Source: Geoalkalibacter subterraneus (GTDB taxonomy: Bacteria; Desulfobacterota; Desulfuromonadia; Desulfuromonadales; Geoalkalibacteraceae). From it: 64,000 nucleotides of DNA. Below the pieces are notes generated by a model, which had not been told where the DNA came from, did no database searches, and saw nothing but the letters and a program-made list of their open reading frames with translations. Of the stretch, positions 8,622 to 17,104 are shown piece after piece; the first letter of the stretch is position 1; every line of letters starts with the position of its first letter. Position numbers and translations under genes: made by a program. Where the stretch lies: NCBI RefSeq assembly GCF_000827125.1, contig NZ_CP010311.1, forward strand, positions 1,240,001 to 1,304,000, in the 5' to 3' direction.

Positions 8622-9935
8622 ATGGCGACTTTGAAGGAAACTCTGTTAAAGAAGATCCAGGAGCACCGTCCTCGCACCACCCGTCTGGTCAAAGAATTCG
8701 GCGATGTGAAAATCGGTGAGGTAACCATCGCTCAGGCCATTGGTGGTGCACGCGGCGTCAAGTGCCTTGTGACCGACATCTCCTATCTTGACCCCATGGA
8801 AGGTATTCGCTTCCGCGGGATGACAATTCCTGAGACTTTTGAAGCTCTGCCCAAGGTCCCCGGTTCCGAATACCCCTATGTGGAAGGTTTCTGGTACCTG
8901 CTGCTGACCGGTGACGTTCCGACCGACGCCCAGGTGCAGGAAGTTGTCGAAGACTGGAAAGCCCGTGCTCAGGTTCCCGAGTATGTCTTTGACGTGCTGC
9001 GCACCATGCCCCGCGACACCCATCCCATGACCATGTTCTCCGCTGCTATCCTTGCTATGCAGCGTGAATCCGTCTTTGCCAAGAAATATGCTGAAGGCAT
9101 CAGCAAGATGGATTACTGGGATCCGATGTATGAAGACTGCAGTACTCTGATGGCCCGTCTGCCCCAGATCGCTGCCTACATCTACCGCATGAAGTACAAG
9201 GGAGATACCCCCATCGCTCCCGATCCCGACCTCGACATGGGCGGCAACTTTGCTCACATGATGGGCATTGACAAGCCTTATGATGATGTTGCCCGCATGT
9301 ACTTCATCCTGCACTCCGATCATGAGTCCGGCAACGTGTCTGCGCACACCACCCACCTGGTGGCTTCCGCACTGTCCGATGCCTATTACAGCCTCTCTGC
9401 CGGCATCAACGGTCTGGCAGGCCCGCTGCATGGTCTGGCAAACCAGGAAGTTCTCCGCTGGACTCAGGACTTCATGAAAAAGCTCGGCGGCGAAGTGCCC
9501 ACCAAGGAAGGGCTCGAAAAAGCTCTGTGGGACACCCTCAACAGCGGTCAGGTCATCCCCGGCTACGGTCATGCTGTTCTGCGCAAGACCGACCCCCGCT
9601 ACACCGCTCAGCGTGAGTTCTGCCTGAAGACCCCCGGTCTCAAGGATTACCCGCTGTTCCAGCTGGTCAGCATGATTTTCGAAGTGGCTCCTGACGTTCT
9701 GCAGCAGCATGGCAAGGCTAAGAACCCCTGGCCGAACGTCGACGCCCAGTCCGGTGTTATCCAGTGGTACTATGGCGTGACCGAGTATGACTTCTACACC
9801 GTTCTGTTCGGTGTTGGCCGCGCCCTCGGTGTTCTCGCCAACATCACTTGGGACCGCGCTCTCGGCTATGCTATCGAGCGTCCCAAGTCCGTTACCACCG
9901 ATATGCTGGAAGAAGCAGCCGGTATCAAGAAGTAA
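8622..9935 (+). CDS. gltA: Citrate synthase, eukaryote-like Geobacteraceae type
   Basis: 437 residues starting MATLKETLLKKIQEHRP; the ATG at 8622 follows GGAGAGAGAG, and an in-frame ATG 15 codons upstream has no such site. Catalytic segments seen: GLAGPLHGLANQEV (His), the PGYGHAVLRKTDPR block (His) and a conserved Asp region near the C terminus. Together with the KGVKCLVTDISYLDP-type N-terminal block these resemble mitochondrial citrate synthases rather than the E. coli hexameric type. Geobacteraceae are known to carry this eukaryote-like form. It condenses oxaloacetate and acetyl-CoA for acetate oxidation. The gene is codon-biased and monocistronic, as expected for high expression. Confidence 0.95.
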   Translation: MATLKETLLKKIQEHRPRTTRLVKEFGDVKIGEVTIAQAIGGARGVKCLVTDISYLDPMEGIRFRGMTIPETFEALPKVPGSEYPYVEGFWYLLLTGDVPTDAQVQEVVEDWKARAQVPEYVFDVLRTMPRDTHPMTMFSAAILAMQRESVFAKKYAEGISKMDYWDPMYEDCSTLMARLPQIAAYIYRMKYKGDTPIAPDPDLDMGGNFAHMMGIDKPYDDVARMYFILHSDHESGNVSAHTTHLVASALSDAYYSLSAGINGLAGPLHGLANQEVLRWTQDFMKKLGGEVPTKEGLEKALWDTLNSGQVIPGYGHAVLRKTDPRYTAQREFCLKTPGLKDYPLFQLVSMIFEVAPDVLQQHGKAKNPWPNVDAQSGVIQWYYGVTEYDFYTVLFGVGRALGVLANITWDRALGYAIERPKSVTTDMLEEAAGIKK

Positions 9936-9984
9936 TCTGCGAACACGGCAGAGATTTCCATTACATTTTCATCTGATGAATTGG

Positions 9985-10016
9985 CGGGGTGCCCTGAAAA
10001 GGGTGCCCCGTTTTTT
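9985..10016 (+). terminator. Intrinsic terminator of gltA
   Basis: CGGGGTGCCC (9985-9994) pairs with GGGTGCCCCG (10001-10010) using two G-U pairs, with a TGAAAA loop, followed by TTTTTT. Confidence 0.85.
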
Positions 10017-10044
10017 AATGTTTTTGGGAAAAGTCTCTTTTTAG

Positions 10045-10090
10045 AATGCAAAAAGCCCCTCCAGTATAGTTAGGCGGGGCTTTTTGCATT
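10045..10090. terminator. Bidirectional terminator between gltA and methyltransferase gene
   Basis: A perfect 15-bp inverted repeat AATGCAAAAAGCCCC / GGGGCTTTTTGCATT with a 16-base loop. T-runs lie inside both outer arms, so it can end transcripts from both directions. It mainly serves the minus-strand methyltransferase gene at 10167. Confidence 0.75.
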
Positions 10091-10166
10091 TGTCGGGTGC
10101 TTATAATGTCTTGCGGAATTTTGCGGTGAAGTAATCCTGTTCTTCAGGTTGGCCGCCAGGACATTG

Positions 10167-10955
10167 CTATTTCTTTTCCGGTCGACGGCCGAACAGCAGA
10201 AGCTTTTGGTCGGTGTAGCTTTCCACTTCCCCTGCGAAAGTTTCAATCTGAAAATAGTCATGGACCTTCTGCGGTGCATCGATAAAATACTTGTTGAGGC
10301 GCTGAACTCCTTGTCTGTCGAGGCCCGAGCGCTTAGCCCATGTGATGAAATCATGGGTTTTGGGGAACTTCTGGGTCTGCAGGTCGATGAAGCCGGCCTC
10401 TTTCGCCATGGCGAGCCACTGGTCTTCAGTGAACGCCTGCACATGGGTAGGGTCGCGCATCTTTTCCATTGTCTGGTAGAAATCTGCAATCTCAGGATCT
10501 TCCGGCAGCAGAGTATCGATGATGACCATACGCCCTCCGCGGCGTAGGACACGGAAAAATTCGCGCAAAGCCTGGGGCACGTCGGGAAAATGGTGCGGTG
10601 CGATGCGGCAGGTGAGGATGGTGAAAGATCCTGCGGGGAAGGGCAGATCCTCGGCATCGGCCTCGCGGAAAGTGATGTTTTCCACGCCCCCCTCTTCGCT
10701 GATGAACTCCTGTGCTTTTTTGAGAATCTGCATGGTAAGGTCCGAGGCGACTACGCTGCGGACTTTTGGGGCAAAGAATAAAGATGTATGTCCTCCGCCG
10801 GTTGCGACATCGAGCATGAGATCATCTGTGGTCGGATTTAACAGGCGGGCTGCTTCAGCCAGGTCGTCTCCATGCGCGAAGCCTTCGTCGTGGACATAAC
10901 GGTCGGCTGTCCGTGCGAACTGTTCTTTTACTTTTTCCTTAAACCCCTTGTCCAT
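10167..10955 (-). CDS. Class I SAM-dependent methyltransferase (UbiE/MenG-like)
   Basis: 262 residues. SAM-binding motif I is DLMLDVATGGGHTSLFFA, followed by the acidic loop VASDLT, motif II FREADAEDLPFPAGSFTILTCRIAPHHF and motif III RVLRRGGRMVIIDTLLPED. This pattern matches the UbiE/COQ5-like small-molecule methyltransferases. The substrate cannot be read from the sequence; a quinone ring is possible but true ubiE/menG partners are not next to it. It is convergent with gltA and divergent from the aldo/keto reductase gene, so it is a single-gene unit. Confidence 0.75.
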   Translation of the reverse strand: MDKGFKEKVKEQFARTADRYVHDEGFAHGDDLAEAARLLNPTTDDLMLDVATGGGHTSLFFAPKVRSVVASDLTMQILKKAQEFISEEGGVENITFREADAEDLPFPAGSFTILTCRIAPHHFPDVPQALREFFRVLRRGGRMVIIDTLLPEDPEIADFYQTMEKMRDPTHVQAFTEDQWLAMAKEAGFIDLQTQKFPKTHDFITWAKRSGLDRQGVQRLNKYFIDAPQKVHDYFQIETFAGEVESYTDQKLLLFGRRPEKK

Positions 10956-11048
10956 GGAGTCTCTCCTGATTTACTGTGTAGTGATGGCAAGGATCTGGTA
11001 AGCAGGTTTTCTGCCAAACGTATAGTAGATAAAGAACGGGAGCATAGC

Positions 11049-11999
11049 ATGAAACAGACGGAATTGGGAAGCACTGGTTTGCGCGTCACCCCCCTTGTCT
11101 TCGGCTCGCTGCCTCTGGGACCGCTGCAGGCTGATCTCGATCCGCGTGAAGGCGGACGGCTGATCCGCCATGCGCTCGATTGCGGCATCAATATGGTGGA
11201 CACTGCAGAGCTTTACGGTACCTATGCGCATATACGCGAGGGGCTTGCCGGGTTATCAAACCTTCCGGTCCTTGCCAGTAAAACTCATGCAACCACCGCC
11301 GAAGATGCCCGTCAGCATGTTGAAAATGCTCTGCGGGGTATAGGGGTTGAGCGGCTTGATATCGTGCACATTCATGGCGCCCGCCTCAGCGATCCTTTCA
11401 ATGAAAGGGCCGAGGTTCTCGAAGAACTGCAGCGTATGCGCGCAGAGGGGCTTATCGGCCATATTGGACTTTCCACCCATTATATCTGTGCGGTTCGTGC
11501 CGCGGCAGATCATCCTGAGATTGAAGTTATTCATCCCTTGATCAACCGCGGTGGCATGGGGATTCTGGATGGCTCGGCAGAAGAGATGGCTGCGGCCATC
11601 TCCTACGCGGCGGCCAGGGGCAAGGGGATCTATGCCATGAAAGCTCTGGCAGGCGGCAACCTCATATCCAGCGCTCGCACCAGTCTTGGCTACGTCCGCA
11701 GGCTTGACGGCGTACATGCGGTCGCCGTCGGCATGCTCGCCCGTGAAGAGATCGAGGCCAATATCGCTCTCTTTGATCAGCGGGCCGAAGATGAAACCCT
11801 CTGGCGGGCGTTGGAAAGCAGGCGACGCCACCTCAAAATCATGGCGAATTTCTGCAAGGGGTGCGGTGCCTGTGTGGATGCCTGTACGAATGACGCATTG
11901 CGGCTTGTTGATGGCAAGGCCGAGATCATCGAGGAAAATTGCATTCTTTGCGGGTATTGTGCGGCGGCCTGTCCCGAATTTATTATCCGGGTGGTCTAA
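11049..11999 (+). CDS. Aldo/keto reductase with C-terminal ferredoxin domain
   Basis: 316 residues. The N-terminal AKR barrel begins MKQTELGSTGLRVTPLVFGS and includes NMVDTAELYGTYAHIREGL (catalytic Asp/Tyr), VLASKTHATT and DIVHIHGARL. The last 60 residues hold two 4Fe-4S motifs, CKGCGACVDAC and CILCGYCAAACP. This belongs to the AKR-ferredoxin group of anaerobes, whose electron donors and substrates are mostly unknown. The ATG at 11049 is chosen over an in-frame ATG 59 codons upstream because AKR similarity starts there. It is followed by its own terminator. Confidence 0.8.
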   Translation: MKQTELGSTGLRVTPLVFGSLPLGPLQADLDPREGGRLIRHALDCGINMVDTAELYGTYAHIREGLAGLSNLPVLASKTHATTAEDARQHVENALRGIGVERLDIVHIHGARLSDPFNERAEVLEELQRMRAEGLIGHIGLSTHYICAVRAAADHPEIEVIHPLINRGGMGILDGSAEEMAAAISYAAARGKGIYAMKALAGGNLISSARTSLGYVRRLDGVHAVAVGMLAREEIEANIALFDQRAEDETLWRALESRRRHLKIMANFCKGCGACVDACTNDALRLVDGKAEIIEENCILCGYCAAACPEFIIRVV

Positions 12000-12074
12000 T
12001 GTGCTGCCCTGAGATTGTGTGTCTTTTGGCTGCGTATTTTTTCTGAACGACCTCTGGAATAAAGATTGCTAGAG

Positions 12075-12117
12075 CCCCGTGGAGTTGGAAGTGTCCGGTC
12101 CTCCACGGGGTATTTTA
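12075..12117 (+). terminator. Intrinsic terminator after aldo/keto reductase gene
   Basis: CCCCGTGGAG (12075-12084) and CTCCACGGGG (12101-12110) form a perfect 10-bp stem, followed by TATTTTATT. The rest of the 250-bp gap (12000-12249) holds only the inverted repeat at 12199. Confidence 0.75.
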
Positions 12118-12198
12118 TTGCCTCCGCAAAGGGGTTGAACGACAATTGTGGCGAAAATCTGTCCAGCACGGCGATCTGCGTGACAGATAATGATTCGA

Positions 12199-12221
12199 TG
12201 CCTGTCCGATGCGGGCAGGCA
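12199..12221 (+). repeat. Small inverted repeat in the permease leader
   Basis: TGCCTG (12199-12204) and CAGGCA (12216-12221) are inverted around an 11-base GC-rich spacer, 28 bp upstream of the permease start. It could be an operator or a short RNA hairpin; nothing in the sequence decides. Confidence 0.3.
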
Positions 12222-12249
12222 GGATCTTATGCGAAGGAGTCAGGTGTAA

Positions 12250-13242
12250 ATGGAAAACTGGGATGTGATGTTGGCCGAACTGGGGCTTAAACTGTGGCGT
12301 GAATTGCTTTATATCCTGCCGTATCTTGCCATCGGTGTTTTTCTCGAAGCCGTAATCCGCACGTTTAAATGGCATGTGCGCATTCGCAAGGCGCTGACCC
12401 GCTTCGGCCTGATCTCTATCGTATTCGCCACCCTGCTTGGAGCCATAAGCCCCCTTTGCGCCTGTGCAACGCTGCCGCTGGTTATCTCTCTGCTGCTGGC
12501 CGGGCTGCCTTTGGCGCCGGCGGTCTCCCTGCTGGTGACCTCGCCGTTGATGAGCCCCGCATCCTATACCATGCTCTCAGGCATGCTGGGGCTGGGATGG
12601 GCCAACATGGTGCTGCTTTCCGCGATCTTTCTCGGCCTTTTCGCCGGTTATCTGACGCACTGGCTGCGCGACTTCGGATTTTCCGAAGATGTTATTTTCA
12701 AGAAAAAACTTCCTGAAGGCGATTTCCACGACCCCGATTATCCCGTCGAAGAGCTGCGCTGTGAATGCGGCAAGCAGCTGTCGCACCGGGTCGATCGCTG
12801 CACTCACAACAAATTCCTTGTTTTTCTGGCCAAATTCTGGGAAGGGGCGATCAAGATCGGTAAATTCGCCATGATCGGCCTTATTATTGAAGTGGTGGTC
12901 ACCTCTTTTGTCCCCAATCAGTGGATTATCAATCTGCTCTCCGGGGAAGGGTTGGCTCCGATTTTTACCCTGACTTTCGCAACAATCCCCCTGCACCTTC
13001 CCCAGGTGACGGCGGCGTCGATGATCTTCGGCTTTTTTCTGCCGGATCCCGGTGAGGCGATTGCTCTGGCCAAGGGGCCGGGTATTGCCATGCTGGTCGG
13101 GGGGCCGGTGACGGCTTTGCCGGTTATGGGGGTTTTTATCTCCATGTTCCGCCCGCGAGTTGTTTTGCTCTATCTGGCTCTATGTGTCACCGGGACCTTG
13201 TTTCTGGCTCTGACGCTGCGCGTGCTGCCGATTTCACTGTGA
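12250..13242 (+). CDS. YraQ/ArsP-family (DUF318) permease
   Basis: 330 residues with about eight membrane segments in two halves. The first half carries SPLCACATLPLV after the fourth helix, the Cys-containing motif typical of the YraQ/ArsP permease family. The soluble loop between the halves (residues about 145-190) is Cys/His-rich (RCECGKQLSHRVDRCTHNK), suggesting metal or metalloid binding. ArsP members export trivalent organoarsenicals; others of the family are linked to Cu/Zn or mercury. No arsR or other resistance gene is adjacent, so the substrate is open. RBS GAAGGAG lies upstream. It converges with the 13256 gene with a 13-bp gap. Confidence 0.75.
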   Translation: MENWDVMLAELGLKLWRELLYILPYLAIGVFLEAVIRTFKWHVRIRKALTRFGLISIVFATLLGAISPLCACATLPLVISLLLAGLPLAPAVSLLVTSPLMSPASYTMLSGMLGLGWANMVLLSAIFLGLFAGYLTHWLRDFGFSEDVIFKKKLPEGDFHDPDYPVEELRCECGKQLSHRVDRCTHNKFLVFLAKFWEGAIKIGKFAMIGLIIEVVVTSFVPNQWIINLLSGEGLAPIFTLTFATIPLHLPQVTAASMIFGFFLPDPGEAIALAKGPGIAMLVGGPVTALPVMGVFISMFRPRVVLLYLALCVTGTLFLALTLRVLPISL

Positions 13243-13255
13243 TCCGGCACCAGTT

Positions 13256-13921
13256 TTATTCCTCCTGGTTCTCCTGCTCTTGCTCCTGTTGTGCTTCCTG
13301 CAGGCGCTGCTCAAGCCACTGCGCCAGTTCATGGACCGGGCTGTCCGCACCCTCCGGAAGATCCTCCAGGGACCGCAGGCCGATTTCCAGGCGTCTTGCT
13401 GCCTGCAGGCAGGCCCGGTAGTGCAGGGCAGGGTCCTGGTCGGCGGTGTCCTGCGCTGCGGCGGTTTCCTTGAATTTTTTCAGAACGGTGGGATGGCTAC
13501 GTTCTTCATCCACCACCGCCTTGCGTAAATCAGCATATTCCTCTTCTGAAAAGTTTTTTTCCTCCCGTGCCTGCCGCAACAGATCAATGGATCGATAATC
13601 GGGGAGAGGCGAGAGTCCCTCATGGCGCGCCAACACCTGAGGTTCGTTTTTTTCAAGAAAATGATAGGCCATCAGCAGTTTGTCGGCTGTAGCCTTGCGG
13701 ATGCGGATCTCGCGGGAGCAGTAATCCTCGAAAACGGCATAGCCCCAGTTCTCAAAAAGTTTCTGTCGGCGCACTTCGGCAAGGCGTTCACCGAGTTCAG
13801 CCCATGAAGACTTGAAACGCTTGGCCGATTCAAGCGCGCGATATCGGTCGGAGCCGGGCTCGACTTCCTGCATGATCTGTTCTATTTGACGTTCCGCTTT
13901 CGATTTGACCTGTTCGTCCAT
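13256..13921 (-). CDS. Uncharacterised 221-residue helical protein
   Basis: Not recognised. The protein is charged and almost entirely helical by composition, with no signal peptide and no membrane segment. Residues 40-105 contain FENWGYAVFEDYCSREIRIRKATADKLLMAYHFLEKNEP, which resembles the helix pairs of phage/plasmid-type DNA-binding adaptors but has no firm motif. The C terminus is a Gln/Glu-rich coiled coil (RLQEAQQEQEQENQEE). It is a monocistronic minus-strand unit between the permease and rlmI. Codon use is like its neighbours. The ORF is complete and long enough to be real. Confidence 0.6.
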   Translation of the reverse strand: MDEQVKSKAERQIEQIMQEVEPGSDRYRALESAKRFKSSWAELGERLAEVRRQKLFENWGYAVFEDYCSREIRIRKATADKLLMAYHFLEKNEPQVLARHEGLSPLPDYRSIDLLRQAREEKNFSEEEYADLRKAVVDEERSHPTVLKKFKETAAAQDTADQDPALHYRACLQAARRLEIGLRSLEDLPEGADSPVHELAQWLEQRLQEAQQEQEQENQEE

Positions 13922-14109
13922 TGTATAATGCTCCTTTGTGCAGACGCTATCTTGCCAGACGAGAGCTTAACACAGCAATGCTGGGCGGCAAAGAGTCTGG
14001 TCGATGTGTGCTATCGGTGGTAATCTCTGCCCTGCCGGCCTTTCTCTCATCAGGATTCAGATGGGGATGGCGTTGTTGTTGGTGAATACCTTTAGAAGGA
14101 GATTTTTAC

Positions 14110-15303
14110 ATGCTGCCTTCAGCTGTGGTCGGGCCTGAAACGGTCCGCATGTTGGAACTGGGCCATCCCTGGGTGATCGCAGATCGATATACACGCCGGT
14201 GGCCGAAAGGTCGCGCCGGCGATCTTGTTCTGCTGACGGACGAGAAGGGGCGAGCTCTGGGCTGTGCGCTGCGCGACCCCAGTGACAGGGTGGTGGCGCG
14301 GGTCATATCAGAAAAAGCGGTGAAGCTTGATCAATCCTGGTTTGAAGCGATGCTGCGTGACGCACTCATGCGGCGGCGTCATGCGGATCTCGGCGACACG
14401 ACAGCCTATCGTCTGGTGAACGGGGAGGGGGACGATCTCTCCGGCGTGGTGATTGAATGCTACGGCGATTTTCTCCTGATTCAGCTCTACACCCAGGCGT
14501 GGGAGCCCTACCTCGACCGCATTGTCGCAGCGCTGGTGAAAGTGGTTGGGCCCCGCGGCATCTATCTCAAGACCAGACCGCGCCAGACGCGCAAGTTGGC
14601 GGCCGAAAATCGGGAAAATCGGCTGGGGCGCCATGTCTGGGGCGCCCAGGCCCGGTTCCCGTTGACGGTGCGGGAAAACGGCCTGAATTTTCTGGTCGAC
14701 CTGGAAGAGGGGCTCCATACCGGGTTGTTCATGGATCAGCGTCATAACCGCGCAGACCTGATGAAGCGTATCGCAGGAGCGCATTTTCTGAACCTGTTCT
14801 GCTTCACCGGGGCATTTTCCGTTGCAGCAGCAGCTGCCGGAGCCGAGCATGTCGTCAGTGTGGACGCTTCTGCGACCTATCTCGATTGGGCGCGCCAGAA
14901 TTTCAGAGCTAATGGTCTCGACCCGCAAGACCACGAATTCATTGCTGGTGATTGCTTTGCTGTGCTGGCCGAAGCCGTACGTGAAAACCGGCGCTTTGAT
15001 GTGATCCTGATGGACCCTCCTTCCTTCTCGACGACCCGTAGCAGCCGTTTCACAACGCGAGGCGGCACCAGTGACCTGGTCGCCAGTGCCTTGCGATTGC
15101 TTTCTCCCGGAGGGTTGCTGATCTGTTCATCCAATCATCAGAAAATCGATTGGGCCGAATTTCTCAAGGAGATTCGTCGCGGAGCTCTGCAGGCCGGCAG
15201 TTCGCCTCGGGTTTTGTCCACCCGGGGTCAGCCTGAAGATTTCCCCTTTCCCGTGACATTCCCCGAAGGGCGCTATTTGAAATACGTGATGATGGAGAAA
15301 TAG
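14110..15303 (+). CDS. rlmI: 23S rRNA (cytosine-C5) methyltransferase RlmI-like
   Basis: 397 residues, as in RlmI (396 in E. coli). The N-terminal PUA domain (ELGHPWVIADRYTRRWPKGRAGDLV) is followed by an RMT-specific central region and a class I methyltransferase domain with LFCFTGAFSVAAAAAGA, VSVDAS and the catalytic MDPPSF motif. RlmI methylates C1962 of 23S rRNA in E. coli. The family also contains RlmK-like enzymes, so the target base is inferred. RBS AGAAGGAG precedes the ATG. It is monocistronic. Confidence 0.85.
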   Translation: MLPSAVVGPETVRMLELGHPWVIADRYTRRWPKGRAGDLVLLTDEKGRALGCALRDPSDRVVARVISEKAVKLDQSWFEAMLRDALMRRRHADLGDTTAYRLVNGEGDDLSGVVIECYGDFLLIQLYTQAWEPYLDRIVAALVKVVGPRGIYLKTRPRQTRKLAAENRENRLGRHVWGAQARFPLTVRENGLNFLVDLEEGLHTGLFMDQRHNRADLMKRIAGAHFLNLFCFTGAFSVAAAAAGAEHVVSVDASATYLDWARQNFRANGLDPQDHEFIAGDCFAVLAEAVRENRRFDVILMDPPSFSTTRSSRFTTRGGTSDLVASALRLLSPGGLLICSSNHQKIDWAEFLKEIRRGALQAGSSPRVLSTRGQPEDFPFPVTFPEGRYLKYVMMEK

Positions 15304-15320
15304 CCCCGGTTGTTACGGAT

Positions 15321-15351
15321 AAAAAAAGGCCCGGCGTGGGGGCGCCGGGCC
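15321..15351 (-). terminator. Intrinsic terminator of octaheme cytochrome gene
   Basis: GGCCCGGCG (15328-15336) and CGCCGGGCC (15343-15351) pair. On the plus strand AAAAAAA precedes the stem at 15321-15327, which reads as TTTTTTT on the minus strand, so it ends the minus-strand cytochrome transcript. It may weakly serve rlmI too. Confidence 0.8.
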
Positions 15352-15405
15352 AAAACGTGAGCAAGGGAGTCAGGCTCACGGTCAAGATGTTGGTTTTACA
15401 AACGT

Positions 15406-16785
15406 TTACTTGAGGCGTGCGCTCTTGCCGGTGCGCAGCGGATCCCCTTCATAGCCAAGGGCTTTCCAGTCCAGGCGACCGTTGTCGCCGTGGCAATCCA
15501 GACAACCCAGGGACTGCTCTTTGGGGGACACCATGTGGTTGATGCTCCAGTACATCTTGGTGGAGGCAAAGTCATAGTTGCCGCTGTATTCGAGGCCGCT
15601 GGCCTCCATGCCGAGTTTGGCGGCGCTCTGCCAATCGAAGGTTTTCCAGTAACCGTCCTTGCCGAACACCTTCGGAGTGATCAGGTACTGATGTTCGGTG
15701 TCGTAGATCTGCTTGCCTGTGTGGACCTTGAAAGGTGAAATCTTGGCTTCAGGGTCGTTGATGTCGCCGAGAGGATAGCTCAACAGAGTCATCTCATCGG
15801 GGTTGATTTTATCCCCCGGGATATATGCGCCGCCGGTGCCGTTGTACCAGGCATACTCAGGCACGATATTCTTGTCCCAGGTGAAGTGACCCTTCTTTTT
15901 CATATAAGTCGGCTTGCCATGCTCGTCCTTTGCCTCCTCAAGATCCTGCCCGGCGGTTGACCAATCCCAGGAGGTTTTGGTGGGGATTTGCTTGGCAAAG
16001 GTCGGGATGTGACAGGTCTGACAGGCTACAGCCGCCGTGTGGTCATTGAGCAGGCTTTCGGCGTGCGGGTCGGCGTGACAGCTTTCACAGCCGATGTGGG
16101 TCTGGTTGGAGGGGGAAACAACCATGGCGTTGCCGCTGATCTCGTGATTCTCGGTCGCGTGGCAGGTCTGGCAGGTGAAGTCGTTGCCTTCTACAGCCAT
16201 ATGCACATCTGTTTCCCGTTCGGGATAATCGATCGATGAATCAAGGTCGCCGTGTTTGACCGCATCGCCGCCGCCACCGAAGAAGTGGCAGGACCCGCAG
16301 TTGAAGCGGCTGGGGGTGCCGACATTTTTTGCGACATAGACCAGGTCAACAACTTCATCGGGGTGGCCCGCACCGGTGGCGGTTTTCTTGTAGGTCCCTG
16401 TCGTGTCATGGCATACAAGGCAGTCGACCTTGGTTTTATCGGTAAAATCGAAACTGGCGTCTTCCCAGCCGTAGCCGATATGGCAGCTGGTGCAGCGCGG
16501 CCAGTTGCTGTCAATGGAGACACAGAAGTTATTGATGGCGTTTTTTTTGCCGCGGTCGACTTCTTTGCCATTGATGGTCTGCTTCAGGTTCCAGTTCCAG
16601 TGGCTGGTTTTCATGACGTCTGTGGCTGCGTCCTCGTGGCAGTTCAGGCAAGCTGCAGTCACTTCCGGTCCGCTGTTGAGCGGTCCGCTGATATAGTTTT
16701 CGTGACCGGCCAGAGCGGTCAGCGGAATGGTGAGGAGCATGAGGACGAAAAGTCCCAAGCTCTTCCTGGGCTGTTTCCCTTTCAT
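15406..16785 (-). CDS. Octaheme c-type cytochrome, tetrathionate reductase (OTR) family
   Basis: 459 residues with a Sec signal peptide (cleavage near TALA-GHE, residue 26) and exactly eight CXXCH motifs at residues 46, 98, 122, 163, 205, 233, 255 and 428. Spacing and flanks (DVMKTSHWNWN, GSCHFFGGGGDAVKHGDL, QSLGCLDCHGDNGRLDW) fit the OTR family. Shewanella OTR reduces tetrathionate, nitrite and hydroxylamine in vitro and uses a lysine as heme ligand; Lys153 here sits ten residues before the fourth motif, in a comparable place. The protein is predicted to be soluble and periplasmic. Its physiological substrate is unknown. It is alone on the minus strand, with its own terminator. Confidence 0.88.
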   Translation of the reverse strand: MKGKQPRKSLGLFVLMLLTIPLTALAGHENYISGPLNSGPEVTAACLNCHEDAATDVMKTSHWNWNLKQTINGKEVDRGKKNAINNFCVSIDSNWPRCTSCHIGYGWEDASFDFTDKTKVDCLVCHDTTGTYKKTATGAGHPDEVVDLVYVAKNVGTPSRFNCGSCHFFGGGGDAVKHGDLDSSIDYPERETDVHMAVEGNDFTCQTCHATENHEISGNAMVVSPSNQTHIGCESCHADPHAESLLNDHTAAVACQTCHIPTFAKQIPTKTSWDWSTAGQDLEEAKDEHGKPTYMKKKGHFTWDKNIVPEYAWYNGTGGAYIPGDKINPDEMTLLSYPLGDINDPEAKISPFKVHTGKQIYDTEHQYLITPKVFGKDGYWKTFDWQSAAKLGMEASGLEYSGNYDFASTKMYWSINHMVSPKEQSLGCLDCHGDNGRLDWKALGYEGDPLRTGKSARLK

Positions 16786-17104
16786 TTCATTGCCTCCATA
16801 ATGCTGCGGGCGGGCATGGCCTGATCCCGTGAAAGTAGTGATTCATAATGATTTTTATTTTTTCTTTGGCCCCCATGCGGACGTGTCCAGATGAGTATCA
16901 AACATTTGGAAAACATACAATATAAAAAATTGAATGTTCATATAAGCAAAACTTATGGGGTGTTTAAATACTTGCCTTAGTTTATTGTTTTTGTTAAAAA
17001 TGCCTATTCGGCTGTTCGTCTTCAGCAACTGATTGAAATGTGCATTTCCCGCTTAGATTCAGTTGCGGCGGCAGGCGAGAATACCAAGGAGGATATAAAG
17101 AATA
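16786..17104. other. AT-rich divergent intergenic region (OTR cytochrome / fabI)
   Basis: 319 bp without a gene. It must hold promoters for both divergent genes. A weak candidate for fabI is TTGCCT (near 16972) with TTAAAA about 16 bases on. The fabI ribosome site AAGGAGGA lies at 17088-17095. No inverted repeat long enough to call an operator was seen. Confidence 0.5.

Noticed and set aside
8646-9710. 354-residue minus-strand ORF opposite gltA
   Set aside because: It is a shadow of a highly expressed, biased gene; no ribosome site and no recognisable protein. gltA has full active-site conservation.
10872-11048. Longer N terminus for the aldo/keto reductase
   Set aside because: The 59 extra codons overlap the divergent methyltransferase gene and have no AKR similarity; the ATG at 11049 has the usual family N terminus.
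12689-12996. Antisense ORFs in the permease gene (for example 139 residues on the minus strand)
   Set aside because: Shadow frames; the permease reading frame has coherent membrane segments throughout.
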